A stretch of 64,000 nucleotides of DNA from Streptococcus sanguinis SK1 = NCTC 7863 (GTDB taxonomy: Bacteria > Bacillota > Bacilli > Lactobacillales > Streptococcaceae): positions 1,279,068-1,343,067 of the forward strand of contig NZ_GL878507.1 of assembly GCF_000194945.1 (NCBI RefSeq), given 5' to 3'. Both the position numbers and the translations under genes were made by a program. Every line of letters starts with the position of its first letter. Within the stretch, counting starts at the first letter, position 1. Positions 17,840-25,978 of this stretch are shown piece after piece. Below the pieces are notes generated by a model. That model saw only the letters and a program-made list of their open reading frames with translations, was not told the origin of the DNA and ran no database searches.

Positions 17840-18901
17840 TTACTTTTTGGTTATTGCTTTTGCAAGCGCATAGGTACAGCCGTTCTTGGCAAAGCGCTCT
17901 GTCAGGACTTGACCCTGACTGGCCAGATCTGCGCTGGCCAAGGCGACACTGCCGACTCCGACTGTCTTTTTGACAAATTCTGACTGAGGATAGCGGTCTG
18001 CTACGACAGACAGCTCCTCCTTGCTAAAGGTCTCAAAGGGACAGCCCAATTCCTCAGCCAAGGCCAGAATAGCAGCTTCATCCTTCTTGACATCAATGCT
18101 GACGATTTTGGAAATCTCACTGGCAGAAATCCCCTGCTGCTGACAAAATTCCTCAAAGCCTTCTCGGAAGACAGCAGGAGCCACATCCTTTCTAGCACCA
18201 ACTCCTAAGATATAGGGTTGAGGATAGATGAGAGCCAGATTTTCTCTTTGAATGTCCTTTTTTTCAGTAGTCAGTAGAATCAGCGGTTCCGTTCCCTTGA
18301 GAACAGCCGCAAGTCCTTCCTCATCCACCAGAGTCAGACCGCGAAGGTCCGTAACCCAGTCCTTTTCCTGATAGAAATAGACTTTTCGGCCGCTGCCTAG
18401 ATAGCTGTTGAAAGGTTTGATGAATTCTCTCAATTCCGGTCGCCAGCCATTGACCGACTGAGCCAGATTGTCCAAGGCTGTGACATTTTGCACATCTGTT
18501 GCTGTCGTGATAACAGGATTTGAACCGAGCAATTCTGCGATGTCTAGCGTCACTTGATTTGCTCCGCCTAGATGTCCACTCAGCAGGCTGATGACATTCG
18601 TCGCTTTCTCATCCATAACAACCACTGCTGGATCGCTCGCCTTGTCTTTCAAGACCGGAGCAATAGCTCGCACAACTGCACCGATAGCCATGATACAAAT
18701 GAGAACATCCACTTCCTGAAAGAGCTGACCAAGCGCCTCAATCACACGTCCTTCGATGGCAATGACCCTGTCATCTGTCAAGCGAGGCGTCGTATAGATA
18801 GGGATTTCCTTGCCCAGCTTTTCTCGCAGAGTCAGAGCCAAGTCCTTGCCGACCGCTGTCACTGTTGCGATTGCGTAGCGAGGTTGAGAATTACTTGGCA
18901 T
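17840..18901 (-). CDS. cbiG: Cobalt-precorrin-5A hydrolase
   Basis: The ATG at 18901 (353 residues) is preferred because GGGGGAAGAG lies 6 nt upstream; an in-frame ATG at 18928 lacks a site. It overlaps cbiF by 11 bp. The N-terminal half has [25 protein letters not shown] and [16 protein letters not shown], and the C-terminal half [12 protein letters not shown] and [15 protein letters not shown], all CbiG hallmarks. The enzyme opens the delta-lactone of cobalt-precorrin-5A and releases acetaldehyde. All parts of the family are present in one chain. Confidence 0.93.
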   Translation of the reverse strand: MPSNSQPRYAIATVTAVGKDLALTLREKLGKEIPIYTTPRLTDDRVIAIEGRVIEALGQLFQEVDVLICIMAIGAVVRAIAPVLKDKASDPAVVVMDEKATNVISLLSGHLGGANQVTLDIAELLGSNPVITTATDVQNVTALDNLAQSVNGWRPELREFIKPFNSYLGSGRKVYFYQEKDWVTDLRGLTLVDEEGLAAVLKGTEPLILLTTEKKDIQRENLALIYPQPYILGVGARKDVAPAVFREGFEEFCQQQGISASEISKIVSIDVKKDEAAILALAEELGCPFETFSKEELSVVADRYPQSEFVKKTVGVGSVALASADLASQGQVLTERFAKNGCTYALAKAITKK

Positions 18902-19664
18902 GGCTGCTCTTCCCCCGTCTAAACTCATGCTGGAAATCCGCATGGTAGAGCTTGGAATAGTAGAATTCCTGACCTAAAAAGTCACCGACCAAAATCAAAG
19001 CTGTCTTTCTAATCTTAGCTTCCTTGACCTTCTCAGCAATGTTAGTCAAATCGCCAAAGACCTTCTTTTCATCCGGCCAAGTCGCCTTGTAAATGACAGC
19101 CACAGGCGTTTCAGGAGGATAGCCACCCTCGATTAGCTCGCTGACGACCTTTTCGATGCCTTGAACGGACAAGAAGATGGCCATAGAGGTCCGATGCTGA
19201 GCATAGCTTTTCAGAGATTCCCTATCTGGCACAGGCGTCCGGCCGGCCATCCGAGTAATGATGAGGCTTTGAGAAATCTCTGGCACGGTGTACTCTGCCC
19301 CGATACTGGAAGCAGCTCCCAGAAAAGAGCTGACACCCGGCGTACAGTCAAACTCTATATCCCGCTTCTTCATCTCTTCGATCTGCTCTCGAATGGAGCC
19401 GTAGATGGAGAAATCTCCCGTCTGCAGGCGGACTACATCTTTACCAGCCTTGACTCCAGCTTCCATGACATCGATGATTTCCATCAAGTGCATACTGGCG
19501 CTGTCGTGAATCTCAGCTCCTTCCTTACAGTAGTTCAGCAAGTCTGGATTGACCAAGGAGCCTGCGTAAATGACCACATCAGCCTCAGACAGCTGCTTGT
19601 AACCTTTGAGCGTAATCAGCTCCACATCACCTGGGCCTGCTCCAACAAAATGTACTTTGGACAT
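18891..19664 (-). CDS. cbiF: Cobalt-precorrin-4 C11-methyltransferase
   Basis: 257 residues from ATG 19664, which shares its A with the cbiT stop (TGATG); a TTG one codon earlier is not needed. Family motifs: [52 protein letters not shown] and the [12 protein letters not shown] segment. It methylates C11 of cobalt-precorrin-4 with SAM. This is a well-conserved copy, with no sign of decay. Confidence 0.95.
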   Translation of the reverse strand: MSKVHFVGAGPGDVELITLKGYKQLSEADVVIYAGSLVNPDLLNYCKEGAEIHDSASMHLMEIIDVMEAGVKAGKDVVRLQTGDFSIYGSIREQIEEMKKRDIEFDCTPGVSSFLGAASSIGAEYTVPEISQSLIITRMAGRTPVPDRESLKSYAQHRTSMAIFLSVQGIEKVVSELIEGGYPPETPVAVIYKATWPDEKKVFGDLTNIAEKVKEAKIRKTALILVGDFLGQEFYYSKLYHADFQHEFRRGKSSHAK

Positions 19665-20233
19665 CAATTAGCCTCTCTTTCTTTTTTCTTACAGGAAACG
19701 ATAATGGTCGGATTCTGAGGCTTAAAGTAGTGCCCCTTACCTATAGCTGTCCAGCGACTAGCCTGAACTGATACAATCTCTAAATCCTCCCAGTCCATCT
19801 GCTCCGCTATTTGAGCTGCTTCCAGAGCATTCTCCAGCAGGATAAAGTTCAAGACCAACCGACCGCCCGGCTCCATGAGCTGGGCACACCAGTCGAAAAT
19901 CTCCTGCATGTTGCCCCCTGTCCCTCCGACAAAAATGGCATCAAAGCTGCCTTCCAGCTCAATCGGAGCCAGTCCTTGATGGAGACGGACATTGTGGCAG
20001 CCAAAGTGCTGGATATTCTCCTGCGTCAAGGCCACCGCGTCTTCATTGCGCTCAACCGCCACCACTTCCAGTTCTGGATAGGTTCGGGCTGCCTGAATCG
20101 TGACACTGCCAGTGCCAGAACCGACATCCAGCATACGCTTGGCTCGATGCAGCTCCAACTTATCCAAACTGATGGCTCTGACTTCTTCCTTAGTCATAGG
20201 GACTTTAGCCCTGATAAATTCCGAATCCCTCAT
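19664..20233 (-). CDS. cbiT: Cobalt-precorrin-6B C15-methyltransferase (decarboxylating)
   Basis: 189 residues of class I SAM methyltransferase: the glycine-rich motif is [16 protein letters not shown] (about 36-51), then [18 protein letters not shown] and [17 protein letters not shown]. The stretch [15 protein letters not shown] ahead of motif I is typical of CbiT. It methylates C15 and decarboxylates the ring C acetate. It is a separate gene from cbiE (the two are fused as CobL in many aerobes) and overlaps it by 29 bp. Confidence 0.95.
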   Translation of the reverse strand: MRDSEFIRAKVPMTKEEVRAISLDKLELHRAKRMLDVGSGTGSVTIQAARTYPELEVVAVERNEDAVALTQENIQHFGCHNVRLHQGLAPIELEGSFDAIFVGGTGGNMQEIFDWCAQLMEPGGRLVLNFILLENALEAAQIAEQMDWEDLEIVSVQASRWTAIGKGHYFKPQNPTIIVSCKKKEREAN

Positions 20234-20831
20234 CTAACACCACCACTACATTCATTTCATATTCTCTGTCTTCTACCTCACTCGCAGGCAGAATGGTAAT
20301 ACGCTCGTCTTCATAACTCAGCTGCTCACCGATGACCAGCACCTTATCCAAACCTCTTTTAACGGCCTCTTGAGCAATTTCGTAGGGGCCAACTTTCTGA
20401 TCCGTCACCATAAAGACTTTTGACAAACTCATAATCAAGTCAAAGTTAGGCACCTTAGCATGACTGCTCGTCAGATAAGCGTCGTTCATAGGCAGGGCAA
20501 TTCTGCTGGCCAGATACTGCATGGCGCTGATACCCGGCGAGATGACCACGCGCCCCTTGAACTTCTCTGACAGCCATTTGCCCAAACCGTAAATCAGAGG
20601 GTCGCCTGAGGCCAGATATAAAATTTCCTCATTCTCACCAAAGCTCTCCAGCAATTCTGCTAACGCAGCTAATTTTTTGGGAGGGACCAAACCCTTATCC
20701 CGATAAGCAGGTGGTAAAATTTCCAGATGCCGCTCGCTGCCCAAAATGCGGTCAGCCTTTTCAAAGTAGGCTTCCTGTCTCAGAAGACCATAGCTCGGAT
20801 CTCCCGGACCAATTCCGATAACATAAATCAT
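20205..20831 (-). CDS. cbiE: Cobalt-precorrin-7 C5-methyltransferase
   Basis: 208 residues from ATG 20831. Another ATG at 20837 lies directly on the AGGAGG site, while 20831 has 7 nt spacing, so the latter is preferred. The protein begins IYVIGIGPGDPSYGLL and has ILYLASGDPLIYGLGKWL and VISPGISAMQYLASRIALP, the CbiE pattern of tetrapyrrole methylases. It acts with CbiT on the C5/C15 methylations. The start overlaps the end of cbiD by 4 bp. Confidence 0.94.
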   Translation of the reverse strand: MIYVIGIGPGDPSYGLLRQEAYFEKADRILGSERHLEILPPAYRDKGLVPPKKLAALAELLESFGENEEILYLASGDPLIYGLGKWLSEKFKGRVVISPGISAMQYLASRIALPMNDAYLTSSHAKVPNFDLIMSLSKVFMVTDQKVGPYEIAQEAVKRGLDKVLVIGEQLSYEDERITILPASEVEDREYEMNVVVVLDEGFGIYQG

Positions 20832-21955
20832 GTCCATTCCTCCTTTATCTGCTCTAAAGGCTGAGTTGATGCCAGATAGCCTTCCTCAGTCCCAAAGACG
20901 ACCACTTCAATATTGACTTTTGGCTTACGGTAGCGAAGCAGACGCTCACTTCTAGCCTTAATCTTATCCGCCAATACCTGATAGACACCCTCATAAGAAA
21001 ATTCTTTAATGGCTGTTCCAGCTGCCTCGGTCGTCAAGCACTTGTCAACCTTTTCCAGCAGCTCAATAGGCGCCCCCATCAGGGCTAGATTAGCCACCAG
21101 CGTTTCCATACGGGCATCCGAGTCCTTACTATGAGTAGAGAAAATACCAGCCGCCACTTTGACAAACTTGCCCATGTGACCGATCATCAAAACCTTGGTA
21201 AAGCCGATTCGCTGGACTTCTTTTAGGACATGGCCGACAAAGTTACTCATATTGACGATGCGCCCAGCTGGAATCCCCACAGTATTAGTCGCAAAATCTT
21301 CACCGTAATTCCCCGGCACCAAGACGACTGAGCGATGCCCTTGATTGTAGAGCATGGTTAACTCGATCGTGATGGATGCCTTCCAGCTATCCTCGGACAT
21401 TGGATTAACAATCCCTGTCGTTCCCAAGATTGAAATGCCACCGACAATGCCTAATCTGGAATTGTAGGTAAGCTTGGCCGTTTCTTCTCCTCCGGGAACG
21501 GAAATGATGACCCGTGCTCCACAATTGGGGCCGATAATCTCACGGACATGCTGCTCAATCATCCGTCTAGGAGTTGGATTGATGGCTGCCATGCCGACAT
21601 CACAGGCCAGCCCCTTCTCGGTCACGCGCCCGACGCCCTGACCACCGTCAATCTCGATTTCCTTCTGATCTGGCAGAAGAGTCACGGTCGAATAAATCAA
21701 GAGTCCGTGCGTCGCATCCGCATCATCGCCGCCATCTTTTTCAATGGCCGCAGTCGCCTCTTCTGGTCCAAAGGAAGGATTGTGAACATCCATGGTCACT
21801 TCCACACCTGAAGCCGTATGAACAGTGACCTTTTCTTCTCTTTCCTGATTTAAAATCATACTCAATGCTGCAACAGTCGCTGCCGTTGCACAAGTACCAG
21901 TTGTAAAACCTTTTCTTAATTTCTTTCCATTGACATAAGCGTATTCATCCATCAT
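20828..21955 (-). CDS. cbiD: Cobalt-precorrin-5B C1-methyltransferase
   Basis: 375 residues, usual for CbiD. Hallmarks are LRKGFTTGTCATAATVAAL near the N-terminus, GGQGVGRVTEKGLACDVG, AINPTPRRMI and LMIGHMGKFVKVAAGIFSTHS. CbiD methylates C1 with SAM in the anaerobic pathway and has no counterpart in the aerobic cob route, so it confirms the pathway type. Two adjacent ATGs are possible; the first (21955) has AAAGGAG 7 nt upstream. Confidence 0.96.
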   Translation of the reverse strand: MMDEYAYVNGKKLRKGFTTGTCATAATVAALSMILNQEREEKVTVHTASGVEVTMDVHNPSFGPEEATAAIEKDGGDDADATHGLLIYSTVTLLPDQKEIEIDGGQGVGRVTEKGLACDVGMAAINPTPRRMIEQHVREIIGPNCGARVIISVPGGEETAKLTYNSRLGIVGGISILGTTGIVNPMSEDSWKASITIELTMLYNQGHRSVVLVPGNYGEDFATNTVGIPAGRIVNMSNFVGHVLKEVQRIGFTKVLMIGHMGKFVKVAAGIFSTHSKDSDARMETLVANLALMGAPIELLEKVDKCLTTEAAGTAIKEFSYEGVYQVLADKIKARSERLLRYRKPKVNIEVVVFGTEEGYLASTQPLEQIKEEWT

Positions 21956-22659
21956 CAGCCCTCTCCTTTCTCCGGAGCCTGCTTTTTATCTGAAACACTG
22001 TAACGTTCATAGTCTGTAGTGTCGAGCTTGAGCTGGTAGAGGATGGCATTGACCACAGCTGCTGCGATGGTACTGCCGCCCTTTTGTCCCAACGCTGCGA
22101 TAGAAGGCACCGAACTTTCATGCAGTTTGAGCTTGGATTCTGCCGCTCCGACAAAGCCGACTGGAACCCCGACAACTGCATCCGGCTGCAAGCTTCCCTC
22201 TTCAACCATATCCAAAACCTTAAAGATGGACGTTGGAGCATTCCCGAAGACAAAAAGTTTTGGACCATCCACTTTAGCTGCATATTCTACAGCGGCCATG
22301 GAGCGAGTAATTCCCTTTTCCTTAGCTTCCTGAAAGACTGCTGGCTCATTGACCAGACAGCGATAAGAAACACCTAGATCATCCAGCAATTTCTTATTAA
22401 AACCGCCCAAGACCATGGTTGTATCTGTAAAAATGGTGCCCTTGTTTCGGAGGACGTAGAGAATCTTCTCAATAACCTGATTGGAAAACTTGATATTGTA
22501 GAGGTAGTCAAAGTCTGCACTGGTAAATACAACCCGCTTGAGCACTGCCTCTTCAAAAGGATCCGAAAAATGAATATCTGGATGCTCTTGGTCAATAATT
22601 TCCTGAATCTTGCTGAAACTAGCTTCTTCAATCTTATGCGCTGCTTTTAGATAGGACAT
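21955..22659 (-). CDS. CbiC paralogue lacking the active-site His (second copy)
   Basis: 234 residues, plainly homologous to cobalt-precorrin-8 methylmutase and to the gene just upstream: the two align without gaps over residues 1-150. Canonical features kept are TDTTMVLGG (78-86), VFGNAPTS (137-144), ITRSMAAVEYAAK, VGVPVGFVGAAESK and GQKGGSTIAAAVVNA. However, the family's catalytic His, at position 45 in the sister protein (RAIHTTGDFDY), is Phe here (RVVFTSADFDY). It may be a non-catalytic partner, a corrinoid carrier, or a product-binding protein. The reading frame is intact and its start lies directly after the first copy, with stop overlapping cbiD, so it is probably expressed. I do not assign the enzyme activity. 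Confidence 0.85.
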   Translation of the reverse strand: MSYLKAAHKIEEASFSKIQEIIDQEHPDIHFSDPFEEAVLKRVVFTSADFDYLYNIKFSNQVIEKILYVLRNKGTIFTDTTMVLGGFNKKLLDDLGVSYRCLVNEPAVFQEAKEKGITRSMAAVEYAAKVDGPKLFVFGNAPTSIFKVLDMVEEGSLQPDAVVGVPVGFVGAAESKLKLHESSVPSIAALGQKGGSTIAAAVVNAILYQLKLDTTDYERYSVSDKKQAPEKGEG

Positions 22660-23358
22660 CTAGTTCTTTCCTCCTTCTTTACTGGATGGTGTAGAGTAGC
22701 GGACATAGTCGTCCGTCACCACTTCTCTCAGCTGGTAGATAATGGCATTGATAATAGCTACTACAATCGTGCTGCCGCCTTTTCTGCCGAGATTGACAAG
22801 GGCCGGAAGACCTGACTGAAGCAGTTCTTCTTTTGACTCTTCGACATTGATAAAGCCGACCGGAACCCCAATCACTGCATCTGCTTCTACCAATCCCTGC
22901 TCTGCCAGCTCAATCAAATAAGACAGAGCCGTAGGAGCACCACCGAAAGCAAATACTTTAGGACCTTCAATCTTAGCTGCTATTTCAACAGCTGCCATAG
23001 CTCTGGTAATCTGCTTTTCCTTGGCCAGCGCAACTACTTCTTCATCGCTAATCAAACAGCGGTAGCTCACACCCAGCTGGTCAAGCACGCGCTTGTTAAT
23101 CCCATTGAGAGAGATATTGGAGTCCAGCAGGATAGTCCCCTTAGCTCTGATTACTTCTTCTATTTTTTTAAGGACATCATGCTCAAAGCGCATAGTATAG
23201 AGATAATCGAAATCTCCCGTCGTATGAATAGCCCTCTTGATAATGGATTCTTCCATTTCCGAATGGAAGACATAATCAGGATCTTTTTCAGTAATCATAG
23301 ACTGAATAATTTGAAAACTCTTTTCCTCGATAGAGGAAGGATTTTGGATATATGTCAT
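22660..23358 (-). CDS. cbiC: Cobalt-precorrin-8 methylmutase (first copy, His45 present)
   Basis: 232 residues. It begins TYIQNPSSIEEKSFQII and carries KRAIHTTGDFDY (41-52), with His45 at the position of the catalytic His of CobH/CbiC, which moves a methyl group from C11 to C12 to give cobyrinate. Some family motifs are altered: the usual TDTxMVxxGI reads LDSNISLNGI (78-87) and GNAPTAL reads GGAPTAL (139-145), whereas the paralogue downstream keeps the canonical forms but lacks the His. GVPVGFINVEESK and GRKGGSTIVV are intact. It follows cbiB by 9 bp. Best candidate for the active subunit. Confidence 0.9.
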   Translation of the reverse strand: MTYIQNPSSIEEKSFQIIQSMITEKDPDYVFHSEMEESIIKRAIHTTGDFDYLYTMRFEHDVLKKIEEVIRAKGTILLDSNISLNGINKRVLDQLGVSYRCLISDEEVVALAKEKQITRAMAAVEIAAKIEGPKVFAFGGAPTALSYLIELAEQGLVEADAVIGVPVGFINVEESKEELLQSGLPALVNLGRKGGSTIVVAIINAIIYQLREVVTDDYVRYSTPSSKEGGKN

Positions 23359-23367
23359 AGTATACTC

Positions 23368-24318
23368 CTAGAAATATGCTTGCTTTACTAAATAAAAAAG
23401 AGTGAACAAGATTAAACCTGTCATGGTGCTTGTATAAAGCAGAGAGATAGCCGTCTGAATATCATCCGCCGCAACCGGTCTGGAATCCTCTCCAATGGTC
23501 GGCTTCTCAATCAGCTCTCCGTGATAGACGTGCGGTCCGCCCAGCTGAATGCCCAGAGCTCCAGCCACAACCGCCTCTGAAAAAGCACTGTTGGGACTAG
23601 CATGCTGGTAGCGATCCCGCCAGCCAATCCGCAGGGCTCCTTTGACATCCAGCAGTAAAATCTGACTGCTGAGAATCAAGAAAAACCAAGTCAAACGCGC
23701 AGGAATCAGATTGGCCAGATCATCCATCTTGGCAGATATGAGACCGATTTTGCGGTATTTTTCCGTCTTATAGCCTACCATGGAGTCCAAGGTATTGATG
23801 GCCTTATATGTCATAGCTAGAATGGGGCCGCCTAGAAAGAGGCAGAGCAGAGGGCCGATAACCCCGTCACTGGTATTTTCAGCCACCGTCTCAATCGTCG
23901 CCTTGCTGATTTCCTCTGGTGTCAGCTGGGAAGTTTCACGGCCGACAATCATACCAACTTGCTTTCTAGCTTCTTCCAAAGTGCCAAACTTGAGCGTATG
24001 GTAAACCTTTTGGGCCTCAAAAGCTAGACTCTTAGCCGCTAGACTAGCATAGGCCAGATAGATCCAGACGAGCCAGTAGAGGACGGGATGAACCAGACCA
24101 GCCAACCAGAGCAACCCGTAGCTCACTCCCAGCGCCAGTCCAACTGTTGTCAGCCAGAGGAAAAAGCCAAATAGATAGGGCGAAAACTGCCTTTTCTCCT
24201 GCAAACGCATACATAGATAAATATAGGAACCCATCCACTTAACTGGATGAGGCCAGCTATAGGGGTCGCCAATCAGCCAGTCCAGTAAAACGGCCAAAAA
24301 AATTGCAATGAGTGTCAT
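23368..24318 (-). CDS. cbiB: Adenosylcobinamide-phosphate synthase
   Basis: 316 residues, membrane protein with several helices. CbiB motifs: LLDWLIGDPYSWPHPVKWMG at the N-terminus, VGRETSQLTPEEISKATIET, VAENTSDGVIGPLLCLFLGG, and NSAFSEAVVAGALGIQLGG. It attaches aminopropanol phosphate to adenosylcobyric acid. The substrate donor needs a threonine-phosphate decarboxylase (CobD), which is not in this window. The start is 1 bp from the cbiA stop. Confidence 0.95.
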   Translation of the reverse strand: MTLIAIFLAVLLDWLIGDPYSWPHPVKWMGSYIYLCMRLQEKRQFSPYLFGFFLWLTTVGLALGVSYGLLWLAGLVHPVLYWLVWIYLAYASLAAKSLAFEAQKVYHTLKFGTLEEARKQVGMIVGRETSQLTPEEISKATIETVAENTSDGVIGPLLCLFLGGPILAMTYKAINTLDSMVGYKTEKYRKIGLISAKMDDLANLIPARLTWFFLILSSQILLLDVKGALRIGWRDRYQHASPNSAFSEAVVAGALGIQLGGPHVYHGELIEKPTIGEDSRPVAADDIQTAISLLYTSTMTGLILFTLFYLVKQAYF

Positions 24319-24319
24319 A

Positions 24320-25678
24320 TCAGTTCGCCTCTTTGATATAATTCAGCCAGTTGGCCAGCAGCTGCTCATCCTGATAAAAATGAACATGCAGGTAGCTAGC
24401 AAAGGTCCGGTCCTTTTGATAACCGCCTGTCCAGGCAGCTACGACCTGACCGTCTCTAACCTTCTCTAGCTTGAGGACCGTATCTTCCTCCGTCTCAAAT
24501 ATTGAATGGTGAAACTCATGTCCTCTGACTGCCGTACCTTTAGGACCAAAAAGACTGTCTACCTGCGTTTCTGCTTGGCAATAACCAAAGCTTTTCAAGC
24601 CAGGGGTCATCAGGCTCTTGCCCTTGAAAATACCGACCATTTCATAGACCTGCCCCTCTACTTCCAGCAACTCTCCCAGATACATGAGGCCGCCGCATTC
24701 TGCATAGATTGGCCGGCCCTGCTCGTGAGCTTTCTTAACCGAAGCCCGAAAGTCAGCATTTACCATCAGCTCCTGAGCGTAGACTTCTGGAAAACCGCCG
24801 CCAAAATAATAAGCATCTGCTGCTGGCAGTTCCTTATCTTTCAGAGGGCTGAAAGGTACCAGCTGGACATTGAGCTCTCTTAGAAAGTCTAGATTATCTT
24901 CGTAGTAAAAGTGGAAAGCATCATCCAAGGCATAGGCCAAAGTCAAGGGCTGATCGTTGCGGATATGAAAAGGATTGGTCATCTGCTTATCGGGAAGTTC
25001 TGCCTTTTCCAGCAATCTATCTAGATTTATATACTTGGCTGCTGCCGCTCCCAATTCCTCAAATCGACGGTCTAAATCATCCATTTCTACGTCAGGGATT
25101 AGACCCAGGTGACGTGATGGCAGCTCTGCTGTTGCATTCTTAGGCAGATAGCCCAGCACCTCCACATCCGTGTAACGCTCAATGGCGCCCTTGATGAGTT
25201 CATAGTGATTCTGTGAAGCTACCCGATTGATAATGGCCCCAGCAATATCCAAATCCGGATCAAAAGTCGCAAAGCCATGGACCATAGCAGCCGCTGAGGT
25301 GGATGTAGCTTTCCCATCAATAATCAAGACAACCGGAATTCCCAACTTCTTAGCAACAGAAGCAGAGGACGCACAGTTCTTGTCTGTTCCCAGACCATCA
25401 AAGAGCCCCATGACTCCTTCGACTACTGCCACATCCGCATCTCCATGCCATTTGTAGTAGGACCAAGCCAGACTCTGATCGTCCGGTATCATAAAGCTGT
25501 CCACATTCCGCGACGGTCGCTTGGTAATCCGACTATGATAAGCTGTATCAATATAATCAGGTCCTACCTTATAAGGCTGAACCTGATAACCTCTGTCTGC
25601 CAGAGCTTTCAAAATCCCTAGGGTAACTGTGGTCTTTCCGACACCGCTGGAAACACCAGCTAGCATAAATTGCTTCAT
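24320..25678 (-). CDS. cbiA: Cobyrinate a,c-diamide synthase
   Basis: 452 residues. The N-terminal ATPase domain has MLAGVSSGVGKTTVTLGIL (P-loop) and VVEGVMGLFDGLG; the C-terminal class I amidotransferase domain has the nucleophile Cys in AECGGLMYLGELLE (about residue 325) and the His in FHHSIFETEEDT and LHVHFYQDE. It amidates the a and c carboxylates of cobyrinate using glutamine. It is the first gene of the operon, about 130 bp from the likely start of transcription. Confidence 0.96.
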   Translation of the reverse strand: MKQFMLAGVSSGVGKTTVTLGILKALADRGYQVQPYKVGPDYIDTAYHSRITKRPSRNVDSFMIPDDQSLAWSYYKWHGDADVAVVEGVMGLFDGLGTDKNCASSASVAKKLGIPVVLIIDGKATSTSAAAMVHGFATFDPDLDIAGAIINRVASQNHYELIKGAIERYTDVEVLGYLPKNATAELPSRHLGLIPDVEMDDLDRRFEELGAAAAKYINLDRLLEKAELPDKQMTNPFHIRNDQPLTLAYALDDAFHFYYEDNLDFLRELNVQLVPFSPLKDKELPAADAYYFGGGFPEVYAQELMVNADFRASVKKAHEQGRPIYAECGGLMYLGELLEVEGQVYEMVGIFKGKSLMTPGLKSFGYCQAETQVDSLFGPKGTAVRGHEFHHSIFETEEDTVLKLEKVRDGQVVAAWTGGYQKDRTFASYLHVHFYQDEQLLANWLNYIKEAN

Positions 25679-25810
25679 CGCTTTACTCCAGATTCGCTGA
25701 TAAAAAAAGTACTACAAAAAAAATAAGGAATTTTTATTTTTTTTGTAGCACCGTTGCTCACTTATATGTAGAGCAAACACCCCGTTGTGTTCGCTTCCAG
25801 TTCTTATATT
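25679..25810 (-). promoter_or_regulatory. Structured 5' leader of the cobalamin operon
   Basis: The untranslated leader upstream of cbiA could fold into three hairpins. In transcript order these are AACAC/GTGTT (25776-25791), TTGCTC/GAGCAA (25754-25776), and a perfect 15 bp AU-rich inverted repeat (arms 25712-25726 and 25734-25748, 7 nt loop), followed in the transcript by a run of U (about 25702-25708). The last could act as a weak terminator or as an RNA-processing site. The conserved core and B12 box of cobalamin riboswitches were looked for and not found. Confidence 0.4.
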
Positions 25811-25816
25811 AAATTT

Positions 25817-25845
25817 ATTTTAATATAAAGCATAAAAACTGTCAA
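25817..25845 (-). promoter_or_regulatory. Main promoter of the cobalamin operon
   Basis: Minus strand TTGACA (25840-25845), 17 bp spacer, TAAAAT (25817-25822). A near-perfect dyad, TATATTAAA (25805-25813) and TTTAATATA (25819-25827), covers the -10 box and could be an operator. It lies between the exporter terminator (25932-25970) and cbiA. Confidence 0.7.
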
Positions 25846-25931
25846 GTTTTTGATAGAGCATCTGCGAAAAAAGTCAGGATTTTAGAGCGTCTTCACTGAA
25901 AATTGAGCATTTTTTACAATTCTGTTAAATT

Positions 25932-25970
25932 TAAAAAAACATCAGAAAAACGAACATTCCTGATGTTTTA
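25932..25970 (-). terminator. Rho-independent terminator after the ABC exporter genes
   Basis: AAACATCAG (25937-25945) pairs with CTGATGTTT (25960-25968); on the minus strand the stem is followed by a U-run (about 25932-25938). It starts 9 bp after the stop of the 585-residue exporter subunit and separates it from the cobalamin promoter. Confidence 0.75.
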
Positions 25971-25978
25971 TTTGAGCA

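Noticed and set aside
25712..25748. Perfect 15 bp inverted repeat as an insertion-element end or recombination site
   Set aside because: It is AT-rich, has a 7 nt loop, lies in a leader right before a U-run, and there is no transposase or target duplication nearby; an RNA hairpin is simpler.
25679..25860. Cobalamin riboswitch upstream of cbiA
   Set aside because: The conserved core and B12 box could not be found on the minus strand; the leader is also shorter than the usual class.
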